Source: Thermococcus barossii (lineage in GTDB: Archaea; Methanobacteriota_B; Thermococci; Thermococcales; Thermococcaceae). From it: a stretch of 64,000 bases of DNA. Each line of letters starts with the position of its first letter. Positions within the stretch are counted from its first letter, which is position 1. The stretch spans positions 1 to 64,000 of the forward strand of contig NZ_CP015101.1 in NCBI RefSeq assembly GCF_002214465.1, written 5' to 3'. The position numbers were made by a program, and so were the translations under genes. Shown one piece after another: positions 55,902 through 63,990 of this stretch. A model generated the notes under the pieces. The model was not told where the DNA came from, did no database searches, and saw only the letters and a list, made by a program, of their open reading frames with translations.

Positions 55902-56960
55902 TTGAGAATCAGCGTGATAGTTCCCACCTACAACGAAAGGGAGAACCTTGAGGAGCTCTTCGATAGAATCAGCAGGGCGCTTGATGGTTACGATTACGAG
56001 ATAATAATTGTCGACGATGATTCCCCCGACGGAACCTGGGAGTTTGCCCAGCGGCTGGGTGAGAGGTACCCCGTCAGGGTGATACGCCGTACCCGGGAGA
56101 AGGGCCTCTCCTCTGCCGTTATAAGGGGCTTTAAAGAGGCCTCTGGCGATGTCTTTGTTGTCATGGACGCCGATCTTCAGCATCCCCCGGAGGTTATTCC
56201 CGAGCTCCTGAAGGCCATCGAAGACGGTGCCGATGTGGCCATCGCAAGCAGGTACGTCCCGAGGGGAGGCGTGAGGAACTGGTACTGGTACAGAAAGCTA
56301 ATCTCCAAGGGTGCGATAATGATAGGTCGCCTCGCACTGCCCAAAATAAGGGATGTTAAAGACCCCGTGAGCGGCTTCTTTGCCCTCAAACGGCAGGTCG
56401 TTGAGGGTGTGAACCTGAATCCGGTTGGCTTCAAAATTCTGATGGAGATTCTCATCAAGGGTAAGTACAAAAGAGTCGCAGAGGTTCCGTTCACCTTCGG
56501 TCTCCGGAAGGCCGGCGAAAGCAAGCTCGGTACCAAGACCATGCTGAACTACCTCAGACACGTTTACAGGCTCATGCGCTGGGAGGGAGAGCTGGACAGG
56601 CTCCTCAAATTCACCCTCGTTGGCCTCTCAGGCGTTTTCGTCAACGAGGGTTTTCTGTGGCTCTTTGTCTCAGGCTTTGGCTGGGATAAGATACTCGCCA
56701 ACGTTCCGGCGACCGAGCTGGCAATACTGAACAACTTCACATGGAACGACCTCTGGACGTTCAGAGACCTCAAGAAAAAACCCCTCTGGCGGAGGCTCCT
56801 CACGTTTCACATAGCGGCTTTGACTGGTGCAGTTGTCCAGTGGCTCATTTACGCCGGCCTCGTTTACCTGGGGCTGTACTATCTCATCGCCAACCTGATC
56901 GGCATAGTAGTTTCGTTCGTCGTGCGCTTCCTCGTCAACAGACACGTGACCTGGGGTTAG
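55902..56960 (+). CDS. Dolichol-phosphate mannosyltransferase with GtrA-like membrane domain
   Basis: GT2 glycosyltransferase transferring mannose from GDP-mannose to dolichol phosphate for N-glycans and lipids. 352 residues if started at TTG 55902, which follows GGTGGAGGG; the ATG at 55881 would precede the likely transcription start but cannot be excluded. Catalytic domain: VIVPTYNERENLEEL, VDDDSPDGTWE, MDADLQHPPE (metal-binding DxD), and GFFALKRQVV. Four membrane helices of the GtrA type fill residues about 225-350 (LVGLSGVFVNEGFLWLF, FHIAALTGAVVQWLIY). Same architecture as the structurally known Pyrococcus enzyme. Confidence 0.93.
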   Translation: MRISVIVPTYNERENLEELFDRISRALDGYDYEIIIVDDDSPDGTWEFAQRLGERYPVRVIRRTREKGLSSAVIRGFKEASGDVFVVMDADLQHPPEVIPELLKAIEDGADVAIASRYVPRGGVRNWYWYRKLISKGAIMIGRLALPKIRDVKDPVSGFFALKRQVVEGVNLNPVGFKILMEILIKGKYKRVAEVPFTFGLRKAGESKLGTKTMLNYLRHVYRLMRWEGELDRLLKFTLVGLSGVFVNEGFLWLFVSGFGWDKILANVPATELAILNNFTWNDLWTFRDLKKKPLWRRLLTFHIAALTGAVVQWLIYAGLVYLGLYYLIANLIGIVVSFVVRFLVNRHVTWG

Positions 56961-57049
56961 TGCAACTCTCTCCGATTTCAAGGGGGTCTTTCGGCTCGGC
57001 ATCACGACAGGGTGGAGCGGCCAGTTCCGGAAGCCCTCAAAGTGACCGT

Positions 57050-57086
57050 AAGCAGAGGTGAAAACACGTCTGCTTCTTTTCGTTTT
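57050..57086 (+). terminator. Hairpin plus T-rich tract in gap after the mannosyltransferase
   Basis: AAGCAGA-N12-TCTGCTT (57050-57075) followed by CTTTTCGTTTT. The rest of 56961-57231 holds no gene I can support: a GC-rich part to about 57050, then the promoter AACCTTAAATACC near 57186-57197 for the RAD55-like gene. Confidence 0.5.
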
Positions 57087-57231
57087 GGGTGATGGAATTT
57101 GAACCTTCCCTGTGCCACTCAGTTACGTCATGATTCAAACCGCTTCTCATATTGTCGGTTCATATGGACATCAATGGACACTTCAACCTTAAATACCCTG
57201 GGAACGTTTATGTAGTACGGAGGGAGTGATC

Positions 57232-57945
57232 ATGTACGTAGGGGAACTCCTCAAGAGTCTTGACAGGGTTTCAACCGGCGTTCCGGGGCTCGACGATTTA
57301 ATCGGTGGGGGCTTTATTCCCGGGAGAGTGTACCTGATCGTTGGCCCCCCTGGGAGTGGAAAAACGACCTTCGGAATTCAGTTTTTGATTGAGGGCGCCA
57401 AAAACGAGGAGAAGGGGCTGTTCATATCCCTTCTGGAGCACCCAAAGATAATAACCCAGGACATGCTCCGCTACAACTTCGGCCTTCTGACCCACCTCAA
57501 GTCGAAGAGGATACTCTTCTACGACATGGGAGAGAGCATCTTCGGCGCCGGAAGGAGGTTCACCTGGAGCGAGATATTTGAGAACATACTCAGGATCATC
57601 GAGGCAGAGGGCGTCAAGAGGGTGGTTATAGACTCGTTCACGTCCTTGGAGTACTCGGTTCTCGACCCCGAACACAAGAGGATGGCACTGGGCAGGTTCA
57701 TAAGAAAGCTCCACGAGAGAGGAGTTACGTGCCTCATAGTGGCGGAGATGATGAGTTCCGAGAACTACACTGAGGACTACTACCTTACTGACGGCGTTAT
57801 AGTCCTCCACCACTTCATGAGGAACTATCAGATGGTCAGGGCCCTTCAGGTTCTGAAGATGCATGGTGTTGCCCACGACAGCAACCTCAAGAAGCTCCGC
57901 TTCACCGAGGAGGGCCTCAGGGTTTATCCAGAGGCACCGTTCTGA
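57232..57945 (+). CDS. RAD55/KaiC-family ATPase
   Basis: Single KaiC/RecA-like ATPase domain, 237 residues from ATG 57232 (GGAGTGATC before it). Walker A GPPGSGKT at 38-45, Walker B RVVIDSFTSLEYS around Asp134, TGVPGLDDLIGGGFIPGRVY at the start, and an ending VYPEAPF typical of Thermococcales RadA-superfamily paralogues. The family covers signalling and regulatory ATPases as well as recombination paralogues; no DNA-binding extension is present. Paired with the next gene. Confidence 0.85.
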   Translation: MYVGELLKSLDRVSTGVPGLDDLIGGGFIPGRVYLIVGPPGSGKTTFGIQFLIEGAKNEEKGLFISLLEHPKIITQDMLRYNFGLLTHLKSKRILFYDMGESIFGAGRRFTWSEIFENILRIIEAEGVKRVVIDSFTSLEYSVLDPEHKRMALGRFIRKLHERGVTCLIVAEMMSSENYTEDYYLTDGVIVLHHFMRNYQMVRALQVLKMHGVAHDSNLKKLRFTEEGLRVYPEAPF

Positions 57946-57954
57946 GGTGAAAGC

Positions 57955-58362
57955 ATGGAAGATGTTAAAAGACTCGTCCAGGAGGCCTACGAGTTCGGCT
58001 ACTTCGTGGGCTACAAGGGGCACAGTGAATGGGCGGAGTGGGTTCGTGAGCGCAGAGAGAGGCTCTACGCGAGAGCCCAGGAGCTTGGTGTCTACGATCT
58101 TGTCAAGAATGCCTACAACCGTGGAAAGCTGGAGGGGGCAAAGAAGAGGGAGGAGGAGATAAGGAAGGGACTCGGAAAGGAAACTGCCGGTGAAGAGCGT
58201 CCAAGGCCCAGGATATCTCTGGAAGAAGCTGAAGAGACGATTGAAGCCCCTGAGGTGGAGTTCGTCCGTTTCCTTGAGAGCACGCGGCTTCTTCTCCCAC
58301 CCGATCTCCTGGACACTCTGAAGCACCTGAAACCACCGAGGATGCTTCACCTTGGACGTTGA
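57955..58362 (+). CDS. Hypothetical partner of the RAD55-like ATPase, 135 residues
   Basis: Not recognised. Starts at ATG 57955 after GAGGTGAAAGC, nine bases behind the ATPase stop, so the two are cotranscribed. Residues 1-75 are mostly helical and charged (EDVKRLVQEAYEFGYFVGYK, RERRERLYARAQELG, LEGAKKREEEIRKGLG); a Glu/Pro linker follows; the end (EFVRFLESTRLLLPPDLLDT, LKHLKPPRML) is another helix. Perhaps an effector or adaptor regulated by the ATPase. Confidence 0.7.
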   Translation: MEDVKRLVQEAYEFGYFVGYKGHSEWAEWVRERRERLYARAQELGVYDLVKNAYNRGKLEGAKKREEEIRKGLGKETAGEERPRPRISLEEAEETIEAPEVEFVRFLESTRLLLPPDLLDTLKHLKPPRMLHLGR

Positions 58363-58422
58363 TTTCCCTCTCTCATACGAGCACCTTAAATATCCTTTAA
58401 AGAACTATGCTTGGGGATAATT

Positions 58423-60111
58423 ATGAGGCGCTTTTTAAAGGAAGCAGAAGTTTTTGACCCTTTAAACGTTCTGCACTACATAGCCGAGATAAGCCAGTTC
58501 CACAGGATACAGGGCTCGAAGGAACTCCCTGAGGCCGTTCGCTTCATTCGCGAGGAGCTGAGGATATGGGGGATCAGTGCGGAGCTTTACGAGGAATTCT
58601 ACGACGGGAAGAGCTGGTTCCTGACACTGAAGTCCCCCATAGCCTGGGACTTGGTGCACGGAAGGGTGGAGATTCTTGGAAAAACCCTGACGACATCCAT
58701 GAGCCCCCTCGTAGTCATGGCGCACTCGCCTGGAGGAAAGGCCGAGGGCGAGGTCGTCCACATAGCCCGCGAGGAAGACTGGAAGAGCGTGGAGGGAAAG
58801 ATAGTTCTGGTTGGTGGGGACTGGCGCGACTCGTACAGGAAGGCCAACGAGGCGGGGGCGATTGGCTTCATTGCATACCGTGAGGGAACAGGGGATGCGA
58901 TTCCCTACATCGGGCTTTTCCTCTCCAAGGACGACCTGGAATGGGCGAGAATTCCCGCCGTTGCCGTTCCGGAAAGTCTGGCAAAGGAGGTCGTGGGGAA
59001 GCTGAACTCCGAGGAGAAAGTCGAGGCGAGGATTGAAGTTGAGACCCAGATAAACGAGCGCCAGGTTCTGCCGATTCTCTATGCCGAAGTAGGGAAGGAA
59101 CCCTTCATCCTCTTCACTGCCCATATATGCCATCCGAAGCCCGGTGCCAACGACAACGCCAGCGGCAGTGCGATGCTTATGGAACTCGCAAGGGTTCTGG
59201 GGAGGCTCTACGACGAATCCTTCCGGTTTGGATTTGCCTTCCTGTGGGTTCCTGAGTACTACGGAACCCAGGCCTTCGTGGAGAACTACGCGGGGCTTGA
59301 CAGGTACTACGCCGTCATAAACCTTGACATGGTCGCCGGGAGCGAGGACAGAGCAGGTTCAACGATAATGCTTGTGAGAACGCCCCTGTCAAGGTTCTCG
59401 GTGGTTTCTGGCATCCTTGAGTACTTCCTCGAACTTTCCAACTCCTCAGGGAAGAGCTTCTCTGGAAGCCCGATGCCGCGCTTAAAGCTCAAGAGCTACC
59501 CCTACGAGATGGGAAGCGACCACGACGTCTTCAACTTCTTCGGCGTTCCCGCCGTGATGCCGATAACCTGGCCAGACCGCTTCTATCACTCCAGCGAGGA
59601 CACCGTTGAAAAGGTCAGCAAAGCCAGTATTGAGGTTATCGGGAAGGCGGTCCTGGCTACTGCACTTGCCCTTGCCAAGGCCCGGAGCGATGAACTCCAG
59701 CGCTTTGCGCGCGGATACGCCATGAAGTACCTCGGCGAACTTTCCCGTGAGAGGGACACAGAACACGCGGAAAAGCTGGTCATGATGGGCCTGGCCAGGG
59801 ACTCGCACTTCTTGGGCATCGAGAGTGGCCACCCCTTTGAGAAGAGGCCCTGGATGCGCTGGGTCAGGAAGGGAAGGGTCTCCGGTGAGCTCATCAAGAG
59901 CATCGATGAAAAGGCCTACGAGGAGTTCAAAGGGCTGACAAGGGACAGGAAGACACTCGTACACCTCCACGAGCTTCTAATGCTTGGCGAGCTTCTTCCA
60001 AAGGACGACGCCATACGCGCGCTGGAGGAGGAGTTCGGAGAAGTTGAAGAGGAGAAGCTGGAAAAGCTCTTGGCCCTGCTGGAGAAGACGGGGATTATAG
60101 AGGCTCTTTAG
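58423..60111 (+). CDS. M28-type aminopeptidase with PA-like insert and C-terminal winged-helix-like tail
   Basis: Zinc metallopeptidase, 562 residues from ATG 58423 (GGGGATAATT before it; TATA ACCTTAAATATCC near 58382-58394). A PA-like domain (GKIVLVGGDWRDSYRKANEA, GAIGFIAYREG) precedes the catalytic part: FTAHICHPKPGANDNASG (His and Asp ligands, about residues 233-243), FLWVPEYYGTQ (Glu), INLDMVAGSED (Asp), and YHSSEDTVEKVS (last His). The final 130 residues are helical with a winged-helix look. Substrate unknown. Its stop overlaps the opposing regulator gene by four bases. Confidence 0.87.
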   Translation: MRRFLKEAEVFDPLNVLHYIAEISQFHRIQGSKELPEAVRFIREELRIWGISAELYEEFYDGKSWFLTLKSPIAWDLVHGRVEILGKTLTTSMSPLVVMAHSPGGKAEGEVVHIAREEDWKSVEGKIVLVGGDWRDSYRKANEAGAIGFIAYREGTGDAIPYIGLFLSKDDLEWARIPAVAVPESLAKEVVGKLNSEEKVEARIEVETQINERQVLPILYAEVGKEPFILFTAHICHPKPGANDNASGSAMLMELARVLGRLYDESFRFGFAFLWVPEYYGTQAFVENYAGLDRYYAVINLDMVAGSEDRAGSTIMLVRTPLSRFSVVSGILEYFLELSNSSGKSFSGSPMPRLKLKSYPYEMGSDHDVFNFFGVPAVMPITWPDRFYHSSEDTVEKVSKASIEVIGKAVLATALALAKARSDELQRFARGYAMKYLGELSRERDTEHAEKLVMMGLARDSHFLGIESGHPFEKRPWMRWVRKGRVSGELIKSIDEKAYEEFKGLTRDRKTLVHLHELLMLGELLPKDDAIRALEEEFGEVEEEKLEKLLALLEKTGIIEAL

Positions 60112-60449
60112 TTCCTCTGTTTAGAGGTGTTTTTCAGCTCCTTTTCGATTTCGTTTATCCTCTTTATCAGGTTCTCCTTCAGGTGCTCCAGGACCTCACT
60201 TGGCGAAACCGCTGTGTATACGTAGCCCAGCCAGCCCTGTTCGATGAGTTTCCTCCTAAGTATTCCTTTCCGGTACAGGCTCAGAACGTGCTCCCTCACC
60301 GAGCGCTCGCTTATGCCGAGCTCTTTCTGTATCTCTGTTATCCTCATGGGTTCGCTCTTTTCGAGGAGGAGGCGGTATATCCTCAGCTCGGTCTTCTTGA
60401 CCCCAAGTGAACGCAGCAGTGCCTCAAGCCTCTCGTAGACGTCGCTCAT
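60108..60449 (-). CDS. TrmB-like winged-helix transcriptional regulator
   Basis: 113 residues from ATG 60449 (GGTGAGCCAGAG before it). LGVKKTELRIYRLLLEKSEP, MRITEIQKELGISERSVREH, VLSLYRKGILRRKL is a TrmB/MarR-type winged helix, followed by a C-terminal coiled-coil (ENLIKRINEIEKELKN) for dimerisation. No sugar-binding domain, so it is a one-domain regulator. A perfect palindrome in its promoter (60482-60501) suggests autoregulation. Confidence 0.85.
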   Translation of the reverse strand: MSDVYERLEALLRSLGVKKTELRIYRLLLEKSEPMRITEIQKELGISERSVREHVLSLYRKGILRRKLIEQGWLGYVYTAVSPSEVLEHLKENLIKRINEIEKELKNTSKQRN

Positions 60450-60481
60450 CTCTGGCTCACCTGATATACTTTTATCCCACC

Positions 60482-60501
60482 TATGAAGTATTCCCTTCAT
60501 A
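60482..60501 (-). promoter_or_regulatory. Palindrome TATGAAG-N6-CTTCATA in the regulator promoter
   Basis: Seven-base perfect arms with a six-base spacer, between TATA-like AGTTTATTAAGG (further upstream) and the start codon at 60449. Dimeric winged-helix proteins bind such sites; the most economical guess is autorepression by the adjacent gene product. Confidence 0.55.
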
Positions 60502-60541
60502 CCTTAATAAACTTTCCCCGCGAGCGGGACAAAAGGGCAGT

Positions 60542-61198
60542 CTATTGTTCCTGGAGTGGAACATGCCCCAAGTAAACGCCCTCAGGTAGGAACGCCTCGC
60601 CCTCCCTCGAATCCTTCAGGAAGGGCACCATCTTTATCCCCTGCCGTACATCGAAGCCCTCGATGAAGGGGTTAATCGTCGGCAGGATGAGAAACCTTCC
60701 CACGCGGAAGAAAATCTTTGTCTTTCTCGCTGTTCCTCCACTTTTGAAGGTGTAGGCCGGGTGTATGTGGCCCAGATAGGCCTCTGAGAATTCCGCCCTA
60801 GGAAGGTTTGTGTGCCCGTGCAGGAACAGAATCCCATCGATAAGCGCATGCTCAACGACCTCAACGTGTTGGAACTTTCCCGCCACCTCTTCTATCCTGC
60901 CGTCGTGGTTCCCCTTGGTTATTATCGTTGGTATTCCCCTCAGGTCTGAGAAGAATCCCATGAGGAGGCGTTTCACCGTGAAGCTCAATCCTATCGGTTC
61001 CTTGACGTCACCGAGGATGATCAGGAGATCTGGGTCTTTCTCCACTATGCACCCTGCGAGCTTTTCTTCAAACCTGGTTCTTATTCTAAGCCCCCTGGAC
61101 AGCTCAAAGCCTATGTGTGGATCCGCTATCAGGAGAGTTTTCCCTCTGGAGGTTTCAATCTCCATCGAGAGCCTCTCAAAGGATTCAAAAGAGTACAT
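60542..61198 (-). CDS. Metallophosphoesterase
   Basis: Calcineurin-like phosphoesterase, 218 residues from ATG 61198 (GGTGGTTCC before it). Metal ligands: Asp26 and His28 in LIADPHIGFE, GDVKEP, KGNHDGRIEE, and FLHGHTNLP with HIHPAY near the C-terminal. The family includes MJ0037-like phosphodiesterases often associated with helicases; here no such neighbour. Open frame continues upstream through the eL41 gene, but that part is a shadow. Confidence 0.9.
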   Translation of the reverse strand: MYSFESFERLSMEIETSRGKTLLIADPHIGFELSRGLRIRTRFEEKLAGCIVEKDPDLLIILGDVKEPIGLSFTVKRLLMGFFSDLRGIPTIITKGNHDGRIEEVAGKFQHVEVVEHALIDGILFLHGHTNLPRAEFSEAYLGHIHPAYTFKSGGTARKTKIFFRVGRFLILPTINPFIEGFDVRQGIKMVPFLKDSREGEAFLPEGVYLGHVPLQEQ

Positions 61199-61236
61199 GG
61201 AACCACCGGACAAAACGGTGGAGAAAAGGAGGAGCA

Positions 61237-61350
61237 TCAGATGAGTCCGCGCTCCTTCCTGCGCTGCCTCTTGAGCCTCCTGATCCTCTTCTTGATCCAC
61301 TTCCACCTCATCCTTCCCTTCTTCTTCCACTTCCTTGGGCGCCTCTTCAT
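61237..61350 (-). CDS. rpl41e: Ribosomal protein eL41
   Basis: 37 residues: [20 protein letters not shown] then a nearly all-basic ending ([17 protein letters not shown]). This is the smallest ribosomal protein, a single basic helix at the subunit interface. ATG 61350 follows GGGGTGATGATC. Promoter-like AAAAGCTTAAAAAGG lies about 45-60 bases upstream (near 61398-61412). Likely cotranscribed with the metallophosphoesterase 38 bases downstream. Confidence 0.95.
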
Positions 61351-61410
61351 GATCATCACCCCTGAGCTTTCTCTCCAGCCTTAGCTCCAGCGGTTCCTTT
61401 TTAAGCTTTT

Positions 61411-61512
61411 CCATGGGAGAGGGTCGGCTACCTCCGAACCGCTGAAAAGCTGCCGTATCGTCCCAACCGTCCCGAAAGGCCCTGCGGGAGCAGGTTCCAA
61501 GTCCTCCAATTT
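61411..61512. ncRNA. Candidate structured RNA, strand uncertain
   Basis: A GC-rich block without a protein frame, between A/T-rich flanks. On plus it follows TATA-like TCCTTTTTAAGC (about 61389-61402) and ends at ATTTTCTCCTTTTTT (61507-61521), a good terminator. Possible pairings on plus are GAACC with GGTTC (61436 and about 61485), GCTGAAAAGC, and CCCG with CGGG. On minus, TATA-like GTCTTAAAAAAGG (about 61516-61530) could also drive it. I do not recognise the family. The remainder to 61707 holds the nitrilase promoter region and nothing else seen. Confidence 0.35.
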
Positions 61513-61707
61513 TCTCCTTTTTTAAGACCTTTTCTGACTTAGTTCTGTACTTGTGCACTGCTTTTTTGTTTATGCGTTGGTGCGAGTATCGCAACGGACA
61601 ATTATAGACGATATCACTTTTGTTTGTATATGTTGCCCGTTCTAATGTCCGGAAGAACTTTCCGCTAACCTTATCTATTCCCGGGGCGATGTTAAGCCGG
61701 TGGTAGC

Positions 61708-62502
61708 ATGAAGGTGGCTTACGTCCAGATGGAACCGGCCCTCCTTGAGCCGGAGGTGAACTATTCCAGGGCCGAAGAGCTTATCCGCGAGGCGGCTGAC
61801 AGGGGTGCCCAGCTCATAGTTCTGCCGGAGCTCTTTGATACAGGATACAACTTTGAGAGCAGGGAGGAGGTTGAAGAGGTTGCCGGCCAGATCCCCGATG
61901 GTCCGACGACTCAGTTCCTGATGGAGCTTTCACGGGAACTGGGTGTTTTCATAGTCGCCGGAACCGCTGAAAAGGACGAAAAGGGCAGGCTCTACAACTC
62001 GGCCGTGATGACCGGCCCGATAGGAAGCGGCTACATAGGCAAATACCGCAAAGTACATCTCTTCTACCGTGAAAAGCTCTTCTTTGAGCCCGGGAACCTT
62101 GGCTTCCACGTCTTCAACATAGACATAGCCAAGGTCGGCGTGATGGTATGCTTTGACTGGTTCTTCCCCGAATCAGCGAGAACCCTGGCGTTGAAGGGTG
62201 CCGACATCATAGCCCACCCCAGCAACCTTGTGATGCCGTACGCACCGAGAGCGATGCCTATTAGGGCTCTGGAGAACAGGGTTTACACGGTAACAGCCAA
62301 CAGGGTGGGCGAGGAGAGGGGACTTAGGTTCATAGGCAAGAGCACCATAGCCTCGCCGAAGGCCGAAATTCTGGCAATGGGAAGCGAGGACAAAGAGGAG
62401 GTCGCCGTCGTTGAGGTTAACCTTGACCTTGCACGGGACAAGAGGCTCAACGACATCAACGACGTATTCAGCGATAGACGGCCGGAGTTCTACGTACTGT
62501 GA
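61708..62502 (+). CDS. Nitrilase/carbon-nitrogen hydrolase
   Basis: Hydrolase of the nitrilase superfamily, 264 residues. The Glu-Lys-Cys triad is Glu41 (VLPELFDTG), Lys115 (GKYRKVHLF) and Cys148 (VMVCFDWFFPE). Length and sequence resemble the characterised Pyrococcus abyssi nitrilase acting on small aliphatic dinitriles. ATG 61708 follows GGTGGTAGC. Cytosolic. Alternative: omega-amidase or other amide hydrolase of the same fold. Confidence 0.92.
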   Translation: MKVAYVQMEPALLEPEVNYSRAEELIREAADRGAQLIVLPELFDTGYNFESREEVEEVAGQIPDGPTTQFLMELSRELGVFIVAGTAEKDEKGRLYNSAVMTGPIGSGYIGKYRKVHLFYREKLFFEPGNLGFHVFNIDIAKVGVMVCFDWFFPESARTLALKGADIIAHPSNLVMPYAPRAMPIRALENRVYTVTANRVGEERGLRFIGKSTIASPKAEILAMGSEDKEEVAVVEVNLDLARDKRLNDINDVFSDRRPEFYVL

Positions 62503-62726
62503 TGTTCCTTTACTTTGAAATTTCCTTATTTCTCTTCCGGGGGTTATGGAGTGCGGACAATTCAGTTGCAGTATTACCAAAATCTGGTCGAGTAAATGAA
62601 ACAACATACAAACTTTGCATTCTTCCCTTGCAGAATCTCCATAAAAATCCCCGCTCTGTGCTTCTTTTCCTTTTTAGGGTGAGGATTCGAAAGAGTTTTA
62701 AGAACTAAGGCAGAACATGGTACCTG

Positions 62727-63113
62727 ATGACGAGAGGGAGAAGATACTTCCTTCTGCTGGTGCCCGTTGCGGTGGCCGTGGTGGTTACCCTAGTCGTCAA
62801 TGCGGAGATGTTTCCGGGTGATTACTCCTATCAGAGGATTGATTTTGGGCCAAACGACGTTCAGGCTGAAATCCTACCCGCAAATACTCACATATGCGGC
62901 TACATACTCGCGGAGAGGCCATTCTCCGCCTATGTGGTCTCGTCGGACTCAGGATACTTCGAAGGAAGCGGCGATAATAACGTCCTCATGAAATGGGAGA
63001 ACGTCACAAACGTCACCATAGACCTCAACGTTTCTGACGGGAGCTACTATCTGGTGATTGAAAACGGCAACGAGAGCCAGGAAATAGAGATGAGGTTCAA
63101 AGCGGAGCGCTGA
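62727..63113 (+). CDS. Small anchored or secreted protein, 128 residues
   Basis: Not recognised. MTRGRRYFLLLVPVAVAVVV then TLVVN is a basic start plus one membrane helix; no lipobox. The exported part (FGPNDVQAEILPANTHICGY, then SAYVVSSDSGYFEG) is a single beta sandwich, with MKWENVTNVTIDLNVSDGSY near the end, as in small Ig-like or emp24/GOLD-like domains. TATA-like GAGTTTTAAGAAC about 35 bases upstream; ribosome site weak. Its end overlaps the opposing methyltransferase by 17 bases. The preceding 62503-62726 holds only AT-rich non-coding sequence. Confidence 0.65.
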   Translation: MTRGRRYFLLLVPVAVAVVVTLVVNAEMFPGDYSYQRIDFGPNDVQAEILPANTHICGYILAERPFSAYVVSSDSGYFEGSGDNNVLMKWENVTNVTIDLNVSDGSYYLVIENGNESQEIEMRFKAER

Positions 63114-63897
63114 AGTCCTCCAGCACGAGCTTTGCTACATCCTTTCTCGGCTTTCTGAAGTAAAGCACACCCCAGACGTTCTCAGTTCCATGCCCTTTCC
63201 CGGGTATGAGCCTGGCTTCCCTGAAGAAAATCCTGCCAATCGCGAGCTGGGTTGAGATGTCCCAGTAGTGGAAATCCACGCCACTTATCCTCCTGAACCC
63301 CGGAAGGAGGTAGTAGCTCCTCCTGAAAGTCCCTCTGACGAAGTCATAGCCTTCATGAATTGATGCTATCGTGTAACCATCCCTCTTCCCCTCGACCAGG
63401 AACTTCCGGTAGCCGGCGCGGTACATTATCCAGTAAACCCTGTCCGTGTCCTCAACAAGGAATACACCGTCGTCGCTGAGCGATAGGGCAACTCCCGCGA
63501 AGAGCCTGACGGCATCGAAAGGGTCAAAGTGCGGCATTGTGAATCCCCACAGTAGCGCGATGTCGTGCTCGCCTACCAGTTTGTTGACTTCTCTGGCATC
63601 TCCGGGGACTATCCTCAGTTCGGGGCGTATTCCTGCCAGCTTGAGCCATTCCCTTGCCAGCTCAAGGTCGTCTTTTCTTGCATCGAGAACCGTCAGCAGT
63701 CTGGCCCCCGTTACCTTCGCGAGGGCAACACCCGCTATGCCCGTCCCGGCGCAGATGTCAAGAACCTTGCCGCTTGAGGGCAGTTCGTCGGAGATTTCCC
63801 TGAAGAACTCCTTTACCTTCCGGAATCTCTCCCTTGCCCTTTCGTCCCCTGGATTCATCCGCCAGTTTATGTAGCGATAGAGCTCCTCAAGGGACAT
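63097..63897 (-). CDS. SAM-dependent methyltransferase (class I)
   Basis: 266 residues from ATG 63897 (GGTGATGGG before it). SAM motif I VLDICAGTGIAGVALAK near residues 46-60, acidic VLDARKDD, GDAREVN, and LLWGFTMPHFDPFD as the post-motif. The C-terminal part (GYDFVRGTFRRSYYLLPGF) is not diagnostic. The target (small molecule, protein or RNA) is unknown. Confidence 0.82.
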   Translation of the reverse strand: MSLEELYRYINWRMNPGDERARERFRKVKEFFREISDELPSSGKVLDICAGTGIAGVALAKVTGARLLTVLDARKDDLELAREWLKLAGIRPELRIVPGDAREVNKLVGEHDIALLWGFTMPHFDPFDAVRLFAGVALSLSDDGVFLVEDTDRVYWIMYRAGYRKFLVEGKRDGYTIASIHEGYDFVRGTFRRSYYLLPGFRRISGVDFHYWDISTQLAIGRIFFREARLIPGKGHGTENVWGVLYFRKPRKDVAKLVLEDFSAPL

Positions 63898-63940
63898 CCC
63901 ATCACCATCGGAAGGAATGTATGAAATTATTTAAACCCAT

Positions 63941-63981
63941 CGAAAGGCTTAAATATTTTGTCAACTTACATAGGTTGACAA
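63941..63981 (+). promoter_or_regulatory. Strong promoter overlapped by palindromic operator
   Basis: CGAAAGGCTTAAATATT (63941-63957) is a near-consensus BRE/TATA. Immediately after comes TTGTCAAC-N8-GTTGACAA (63958-63981), perfect eight-base arms, ending about ten bases before the ATG at 63991. Position over the transcription start implies repression of the next gene. Confidence 0.65.
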
Positions 63982-63990
63982 GGTGGGAGC

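Noticed and set aside
56961-57061. Plus-strand extension frame after the mannosyltransferase
   Set aside because: Reading frame differs from the real gene, has no start signals and ends within the hairpin terminator.
61198-61594. Long acidic N-terminal extension of the metallophosphoesterase
   Set aside because: It is the other frame of the eL41 gene and of the GC-rich block; the true start has its own ribosome site at 61198.
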